Assembly (NCBI GenBank): GCA_946886185.1
Contig: CAMPIC010000164.1
Coordinates: 1 to 6,603, forward strand
Origin: an uncultured bacterium
GTDB lineage: Bacteria; Eisenbacteria; RBG-16-71-46; CAIMUX01
Length of the DNA stretch: 6,603 nt
Reading direction: 5' to 3'
Shown: positions 1-4,160 of the stretch, one piece after another
Numbering within the stretch: position 1 is the first letter of the stretch
How the letters are laid out: each line of letters begins with the position of its first letter
The notes under the pieces: generated by a model
The model's database searches: none
Seen by the model: only the letters and a program-made list of their open reading frames with translations
What the model was told of the DNA's origin: nothing
Program-made: the position numbers and the translations under genes

Positions 1-1
1 C

Positions 2-394
2 GACATGGTCGATCTCCAGGAAGCGGACATCGTCGTTTCGGGAGGACGCGGGCTCAAAGGTCCCGAGAACTTCCATCTGGTCGAGTCGCTCGCGCGAGCC
101 CTGGGAGGCGCGGTCGGCGCGTCGCGCGCGGTGGTCGACGCGGGTTGGGTCCCTCATCACTATCAGGTCGGCCAGACCGGCGTGACGGTCAGCCCCAAGT
201 TGTACGTGGCGGTCGGGATCAGCGGCGCGATCCAGCATCTCGCCGGAATGCGCAGTTCCCGCACCATCATCGCGGTCAACAAGGACGCGGAAGCCCCGAT
301 CCTCAAGACGGCCGACATCGGCGTGGTCGGCGATGCCTTCGAGATCCTCCCTCTGCTCACGGAAGCCGTGAAGAAGGCGAAGGAGGGAGTCTGA
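2..394 (+). CDS. etfA: Electron-transfer flavoprotein alpha subunit, C-terminal part (5' end outside window)
   Basis: This is the FAD-binding C-terminal domain of ETF alpha, which with ETF beta carries electrons from acyl-CoA and other dehydrogenases to ETF-quinone oxidoreductase; it is a soluble protein. The frame is open to the left edge, so the ATG at 5 is very unlikely to be the start; 130 residues are visible of a usual length near 310-330. Seen in order are the SGGRG loop, [11 protein letters not shown] (the Ser-Arg that contacts FAD), HHYQVGQTG, the highly conserved [14 protein letters not shown] with its FAD-contacting His, then AVNKD and a final ADIGVVGD segment. All are diagnostic of the family. 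One small departure is Val after QTG, where Lys is common. The stop codon overlaps the likely start of the following thioesterase gene, so the two are probably cotranscribed and translationally coupled. The family assignment is very secure; the physiological partner is not visible. Confidence 0.96.
   Translation, partial: DMVDLQEADIVVSGGRGLKGPENFHLVESLARALGGAVGASRAVVDAGWVPHHYQVGQTGVTVSPKLYVAVGISGAIQHLAGMRSSRTIIAVNKDAEAPILKTADIGVVGDAFEILPLLTEAVKKAKEGV
381..386 (+). promoter_or_regulatory. Shine-Dalgarno AGGAGG inside the 3' end of etfA
   Basis: A perfect AGGAGG lies four bases before the CTG at 391 and 70 bases before the first in-frame GTG or ATG (454/457). No comparable purine run precedes 454/457. 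It therefore argues for initiation at CTG 391 and for coupling to termination of etfA. Confidence 0.6.
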
Positions 395-897
395 GCTCTT
401 CACCGGCGGAGTCCGGCGCCCTCGAGCCGAAACCGGCAGCGGCGTCGCAAGTCGTGATGACCGAGCTGGTGCTGCCGAACGACGCCAACATCCTGGGGAA
501 CGTCCTGGGCGGCAAGGTCCTCCATTTGATCGATATCGCGGCGGCCGTGTGCGCTCACCGGCATTGCCGGCGCCAGGTCGTGACCGCCTCGATGGATCGA
601 GTCGACTTCCTCCATCCGGTGAAAATGGGCCAGGTGATGATCCTCCACGCTTCTGTCAACTACGTGGGACGTACGTCGATGGAAGTCGGCGTTAAAGTAG
701 AATCCGAAGACTTGATGACCGGTCTGCGCGAGAAGACCGCTTCCGCCTACACGACCTTCGTCGCGTTGGATGAGCGGGGCAGGCCGGCGCCCGTGCCTCC
801 TCTGGTGCTCGAGGGGCCCGAGCAGGAGCGGCGTTTCCGGGAGGGTGCCGCTCGCCGCGAGCAACGGCTCGCCGAGCTCGCCCAGAGGCGGGGTTGA
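391..897 (+). CDS. Acyl-CoA thioesterase, hotdog fold (YciA/cytosolic acyl-CoA hydrolase type)
   Basis: The product likely hydrolyses acyl-CoA to free acid and CoA in the cytoplasm. From the CTG at 391 it has 168 residues, normal for one hotdog domain with a tail. MTELVLPND at 23-31 leads into GNVLGG (36-41) and LIDIAAA (46-52), where Asp48 matches the catalytic Asp of YciA-like enzymes. [15 protein letters not shown] and [13 protein letters not shown] are the next conserved strands. The last 30 or so residues are charged, rich in Arg and Glu, and probably helical. Start choice: homologs carry about 10-20 residues before MTELVLPND, and no ATG, GTG or TTG exists upstream of 454 in this frame. 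The CTG at 391 has an AGGAGG at four bases and overlaps the etfA stop. An ATG start at 457 would remove the first strand and has no ribosome binding site. Placement behind etfA fits acyl-CoA turnover. Family secure, substrate unknown, start tentative. Confidence 0.88.
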   Translation: MSSSPAESGALEPKPAAASQVVMTELVLPNDANILGNVLGGKVLHLIDIAAAVCAHRHCRRQVVTASMDRVDFLHPVKMGQVMILHASVNYVGRTSMEVGVKVESEDLMTGLREKTASAYTTFVALDERGRPAPVPPLVLEGPEQERRFREGAARREQRLAELAQRRG

Positions 898-992
898 GGA
901 ACAGGACGAGACGAGGAGATCCGGCACGAGCCCGGTATCGAGGTTCATTGTGTCGCGAGCAGGAACAACGAAACGTTCGAAGCGGAACGCGA

Positions 993-1000
993 GGGGGTGA
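993..1000 (+). promoter_or_regulatory. Ribosome binding site of the TIM-barrel gene
   Basis: GGGGGTGA differs from the anti-16S match GGAGGTGA by one base and ends six bases before the ATG at 1007, which settles that start. Confidence 0.6.
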
Positions 1001-1006
1001 CTGCGA

Positions 1007-1831
1007 ATGAAGTTCTGGCTGTCCCGAAGTGAGCACCTGGCCACCTTGAAGGATGCGCTCCCGTTCTGCGAAGAGCACGGGATGGGCGTCACGGTGCGCC
1101 TCACGGATGCCGACTACAACCGCGAGGTGTCGGTGCGCGAGCTCGAGAACCTCGAACGGGAGATGCGCGACCGGAAGATCACTCCGTTCTGTTTTCTGCC
1201 CTACCACGGTCTGGCCCTCTCCTGCCCCGACTCGCGTGTCATGAACTACTCGCGCGAGGTGCTGCTCGAAGGGGTGGAGATTGGAACCATCCTGGGCGCG
1301 CGCGTGGCGATCCTGCAGACCGGCTTTTCCAACCACATCCGTCCCAAAATGGTTCAGGAGTGGAAGGAGCGCTTCATCACTGCGATGAAGGATCTCGTCT
1401 CGGTGGCGGAGGATGGAGAGATCGTCCTCGCTCTCAAGAACTCCTTCGAGCCGGACACCGAGCTCCTCCTCGAGATCCTCGAGACCGTGAACAGTCCCTG
1501 GCTCCGGTTCTGCGTCGACGTGGGGCATGCGGCCTGCTTCTCGCGCGTCTCTCCCGAGGAGTGGATCCCCGCGTTCAAGGACTATCTGATCTGCTGCAAC
1601 TTCCACGACAACGAGGGGATGGAAGACGAGCACCTGGCGTGCGGGCGCGGCTACGTCGGCTTCGACGGAGTTTTCGAGAAGCTCAAGGCGGCGGATGCAG
1701 AGGTGCACATCACCCTGGATGTCGAGCCGGAGCTCATTCCCCCTTCCGTCGACCACCTCTTGACGGTCGGATTCGAGTTCGAGAAAGGATCGATCCCGGA
1801 CGATCAGTTCCTGCCTGCATACGATTCCTGA
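1007..1831 (+). CDS. Sugar phosphate isomerase/epimerase-like TIM-barrel protein
   Basis: This 274-residue soluble protein of the xylose isomerase-like/AP endonuclease-2 superfamily has alternating strands and helices throughout and no signal peptide. Metal-site candidates, in the order seen in the family, are His67 in LPYHGLAL, Asp171 and His174 in FCVDVGHA, His200 and Asp201 in NFHDNEG, Asp207 and His209 in EDEH followed by GRGYVGF, and Glu240 in ITLDVEPE. Where most relatives have Glu at the end of the mid-barrel strand (a LEN-type motif), this protein reads LALKNSFEP, with Lys144. Related enzymes isomerise or epimerise sugars or inositols, or cut abasic DNA; the substrate here cannot be told. 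The start is supported by a strong ribosome binding site. The 109-base gap from the thioesterase suggests it may have its own promoter. Family assignment is firm; a specific function is not offered. Confidence 0.82.
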   Translation: MKFWLSRSEHLATLKDALPFCEEHGMGVTVRLTDADYNREVSVRELENLEREMRDRKITPFCFLPYHGLALSCPDSRVMNYSREVLLEGVEIGTILGARVAILQTGFSNHIRPKMVQEWKERFITAMKDLVSVAEDGEIVLALKNSFEPDTELLLEILETVNSPWLRFCVDVGHAACFSRVSPEEWIPAFKDYLICCNFHDNEGMEDEHLACGRGYVGFDGVFEKLKAADAEVHITLDVEPELIPPSVDHLLTVGFEFEKGSIPDDQFLPAYDS

Positions 1832-1847
1832 TCGATGAAGCGAATGC

Positions 1848-1892
1848 TCCGTTGAGGACGACCGTGTGGTCCCGCCGATCGTCGCCAACGGA
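1848..1892 (+). other. Imperfect hairpin after the TIM-barrel gene
   Basis: TCCGTTG (1848-1854) pairs with CAACGGA (1886-1892). After a two-by-two internal loop, GACGA (1857-1861) pairs with TCGTC (1879-1883), leaving a 17-base loop. This makes twelve base pairs starting 17 bases after the stop at 1831. No T-run follows, so it is not a classical intrinsic terminator. It could protect the 3' end of the upstream mRNA or act in the leader of the next gene. It fills much of the 1832-1909 spacer. Confidence 0.35.
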
Positions 1893-1909
1893 GCCGGCTG
1901 CGAGTGTGG

Positions 1910-3988
1910 ATGAGCGCCGATCGGGAGCGCCGGAGTCCGCGCGGCGCTCGAGGAGGAACTCGAGGAGCTCTCCTGAACCATTCACCCTCGAACAGGGGCC
2001 GACTCGCATCGCCGCTCCCGCACGATGAGCGAGCCGCCGTCTCCCGCCGCGCATCCTGGCTGGGAATGGTCGCGCTCGCGCTCCTCGTCCTCTTCGTCTA
2101 CATCCCGGCCTATTCCGCGGGCTTCATTTGGGACGACGATGAGTACGTCACCCAAAACCTCACGCTGCGCGACGGCCGCGGGCTGGCGCGCATCTGGCTC
2201 GAACCGGGAGCGGTGCCGCAGTACTACCCCCTGGTGCACACGATGTTCTGGGTCGAGTACCACCTCTGGGAGCTGCAGCCGGCCGGGTATCACGCCGTCA
2301 ACGTCCTGCTCCACGCCGTGGCGGTCGTCCTCCTCTATGTGATCGCGCGCCGGCTCGCGCTGCCGGGGGCCTGCTTCCTCGCCGCGATCTTCGGCCTCCA
2401 TCCGGTCCAGGTGGAATCGGTGGTCTGGATCACCGAGCGCAAAAACGTGCTCTCGGCGGTTCTCTACCTGGGTTCGTTCCTCGCCTGGATGCGCTGCTGC
2501 AGGTTCGATCGACCCGCCCCCTTGCGCGTCGAGCGCGGGCCCTACCTGGTCTCTCTCTCGCTGTTCGTGGGAGCGCTGCTCGCTAAGACGGTGACCGCTT
2601 CGTTGCCCGCGGTCATTCTCCTCGCGCGCTGGTGGAAGGCGGGAAGGATCGAAAAACGCATGCTCACCGCGCTGGCTCCGTTCGCGGTTTTGGGGATCGC
2701 TCTCGGCTCGGTCACCATTTTCATGGAGAAGCACTCGGTCGGCGCCCAGGGAGCCGATTGGGACCTGAGCGCGGGGGAGAGGATCGCCATCGCGGGCCGC
2801 GCGGTCTGGTTCTACCTGGGGAAGCTGGTGTGGCCGGCCGATCTGAGCTTCATCTATCCCCGCTGGGAGCATGGGTTGACGTCGTGGGTCGCCTGGATCT
2901 TTCCCGCCGCCGCCGTCGCTCTGCTCGCGATCCTGTACACCAATCGAAAGCGGTGGGGGCGCGGACCGCTCGTGAGCGCGCTCTACTTCGGCGGCACGCT
3001 CGTCCCCGCGCTCGGATTCGTCAACGTCTATCCGATGCGCTATACCTTTGTCGCCGACCACTACCAGTATCTCGCCTGCATCGGTCCGATCGCTCTCGCC
3101 ACCGGCTCTATCGGCGCCCTGGTCGCCAAGCATCCTCGATTGCGCCTTCCCGCCTCCGCGTTCGCGGCCGTCGTGTTGATCGCGCTCGCAGCGCTCTCGT
3201 GGAATCGCGCCGCCGCCCTGGGCGAGATGGAGTCCCTCTGGACGGACACGATCCGGAAGAATCCGAGCGCGTGGATGGCGCATCACAATCTCGGCATGCT
3301 CCGCGAGGACCAAGCACGCGGGGGGGAAGCGACCGCCGCGTATCGGGCGGCCCTCGCCATCCGGAACGACCTCGATCAGTCGCACTACAATATGGGGAAC
3401 GTCCAGGCGCGCCTCGGCGACTGGGCAGCGGCAGAATCGAGCTATCGAGCGGCGCTCGCGGCGAATCCGGAGCTGGATGCGGCGCGCATCAACCTCGGCA
3501 ATGTCATGGTCCGGACGGGGCGGCTGGAAGAGGCGATCGCGTTGTACGAGGCGGTACTCACGCGCGTGGACGACGCAAGCTCGCGGCGGAATCTTTACCG
3601 CGCCTTGCAGAGGATGGGGCGGGACCGAGACGCCGCCGAGCAGATGAAGCTGTTCCTGCTCCGATCTCCCGGAGATCTGGAGACCATGCAACGCCTGGCG
3701 TGGCTCCGCGCGACCTCGCCCGACCTTTCCGCACGCGATGGAGCCGAGGCGTTGCTCCTCGCGCGGCGCCTCGAGGAGTCGGGCGGCGTTCCTCCCGCGG
3801 TGCTCTTCGACACGATGGCCGCCGCTCTGGCCGAGCTCGGACGATTCGAGGAGGCGATCCTGGCGATGGGACGAGCCATCGATGCGATCGGGCCCGATCA
3901 GCCCGGGCCGCTCGAGGAGATGCGGCGGCGCCTCGAACTTTACCGTTCGGGAGCTCCGTACCGTTCCGGTGTCCCGCTGCCGCGATGA
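1910..3988 (+). CDS. GT-C membrane glycosyltransferase-like protein with C-terminal TPR repeats (TMTC-like)
   Basis: From the ATG at 1910 this is 692 residues. An N-terminal half of roughly ten membrane helices (about 54-435) is followed by a TPR region from about 444 to 670. After the first helix comes GFIWDDDEY (Asp75-77), the acidic loop expected at a GT-C active site. LHPVQVESVVWITERKN (His164, Glu169, Trp173, Arg177) and ADHYQYL (Asp383) are hallmarks of bacterial TMTC-like proteins. By family, it probably transfers a sugar from a polyprenyl-phosphate donor to proteins or another acceptor on the outer face of the inner membrane; TPRs may bind the acceptor. At least three clear TPR units are seen (HHNLGMLREDQARGGEA, HYNMGNVQARLGDWAAA, RINLGNVMVRTGRLEEA), then weaker ones. 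The start is uncertain. GTG 1904 and ATG 1910 give an Arg-rich, doubtful N-terminus. CTG 1973 has GAGGAG five bases upstream. ATG 2066 would begin right at helix 1. A short repeat copy at 1972-2001 argues for a later start. Confidence 0.85.
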   Translation: MSADRERRSPRGARGGTRGALLNHSPSNRGRLASPLPHDERAAVSRRASWLGMVALALLVLFVYIPAYSAGFIWDDDEYVTQNLTLRDGRGLARIWLEPGAVPQYYPLVHTMFWVEYHLWELQPAGYHAVNVLLHAVAVVLLYVIARRLALPGACFLAAIFGLHPVQVESVVWITERKNVLSAVLYLGSFLAWMRCCRFDRPAPLRVERGPYLVSLSLFVGALLAKTVTASLPAVILLARWWKAGRIEKRMLTALAPFAVLGIALGSVTIFMEKHSVGAQGADWDLSAGERIAIAGRAVWFYLGKLVWPADLSFIYPRWEHGLTSWVAWIFPAAAVALLAILYTNRKRWGRGPLVSALYFGGTLVPALGFVNVYPMRYTFVADHYQYLACIGPIALATGSIGALVAKHPRLRLPASAFAAVVLIALAALSWNRAAALGEMESLWTDTIRKNPSAWMAHHNLGMLREDQARGGEATAAYRAALAIRNDLDQSHYNMGNVQARLGDWAAAESSYRAALAANPELDAARINLGNVMVRTGRLEEAIALYEAVLTRVDDASSRRNLYRALQRMGRDRDAAEQMKLFLLRSPGDLETMQRLAWLRATSPDLSARDGAEALLLARRLEESGGVPPAVLFDTMAAALAELGRFEEAILAMGRAIDAIGPDQPGPLEEMRRRLELYRSGAPYRSGVPLPR
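1972..2001 (+). repeat. Copy 1 of a short dispersed repeat
   Basis: CCTGAACCAT at 1972-1981, then six bases, then TCGAACAGGGGCCG at 1988-2001. The copy at 4066-4096 has the same 10-mer, seven bases, then TCGAGCAGGGTCCG (12 of 14 matching). It lies at the very beginning of, or just before, the TPR glycosyltransferase gene. Its role is unknown; see findings. Confidence 0.5.
3941..3976 (+). repeat. 18-base imperfect tandem repeat at the end of the TPR gene
   Basis: TACCGTTCGGGAGCTCCG is followed directly by TACCGTTCCGGTGTCCCG (14 of 18 identical). In frame it encodes YRSGAP then YRSGVP, forming the C-terminal tail just before the last few codons. It is probably a small slippage duplication with no visible functional meaning. 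Confidence 0.6.
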
Positions 3989-4065
3989 CTTCGATTTCCA
4001 GAACAGAACACGGCGGCGTTTTTGCGGCTGAACGATCGCAGCGCGGGTTCTACGGACAGGTTGTG

Positions 4066-4096
4066 CCTGAACCATGCTACATTCGAGCAGGGTCCG
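4066..4096 (+). repeat. Copy 2 of the short dispersed repeat
   Basis: CCTGAACCAT (4066-4075), seven bases, then TCGAGCAGGGTCCG (4083-4096), in the 172-base spacer between the TPR gene and the fused MFS/synthase gene, 65-95 bases ahead of the ATG at 4161. The segment TGCTACATT at 4075-4083 resembles an extended -10 element, with only a poor -35 (CGGACA at 4053-4058, spacer 19). It may therefore be part of a promoter. Confidence 0.5.
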
Positions 4097-4121
4097 GCAT
4101 GAGTGCGAGGCACGCGGACCC
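4090..4121 (+). other. GC-rich hairpin in the leader of the fused MFS/synthase gene
   Basis: GGGTCCG (4090-4096) is the reverse complement of CGGACCC (4115-4121), a seven-base-pair stem. Inside it GTGC (4103-4106) can pair with GCAC (4110-4113) around a three-base loop. The left arm is the end of the dispersed repeat. No T-run follows, so an intrinsic terminator is unlikely; an operator or a leader RNA structure is possible. The rest of the 3989-4160 spacer shows nothing else I can support. Confidence 0.35.
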
Positions 4122-4160
4122 ATCGTGGTCTTGACCAGTCGAACGAGCCCGATCCAACCG

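Noticed and set aside
145..390. Upstream extension of the thioesterase frame to an ATG at 145
   Set aside because: This part overlaps conserved etfA sequence and translates to Arg/Gly/Asp-rich sequence; it is the etfA shadow frame.
974..989. CGTTC/GAACG hairpin just ahead of the TIM-barrel ribosome binding site
   Set aside because: Five base pairs with a six-base loop is common by chance in this composition and there is no second signal.
692..1981. 429-codon open frame on the minus strand across the thioesterase and TIM-barrel genes
   Set aside because: It spans two recognised plus-strand genes and their spacer, begins with a Ser run and has low-complexity composition; it is a shadow frame.
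4027..4042. Possible terminator after the TPR gene (GCTG/CAGC, near a TTTTT run at 4019-4023)
   Set aside because: The stem is only four base pairs and the T-run precedes it, the wrong order for an intrinsic terminator on this strand.
4053..4083. Sigma-70 type promoter (CGGACA, 19-base gap, TACATT with TG extension)
   Set aside because: Only four of six bases match in each box and the spacing is long, so it is mentioned under the repeat and not called as a promoter.
1982..4123. 713-codon open frame on the minus strand opposite the TPR gene
   Set aside because: Its translation is Arg/Glu/His-rich with no domain or membrane pattern, whereas the plus strand shows clear family motifs across the same span. 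Long antisense frames are expected in GC-rich genes.
2632..4134. 500-codon plus-strand frame overlapping the TPR gene
   Set aside because: The product is very Arg/Gly-rich without recognisable domains, and it overlaps a well-supported gene in another frame.
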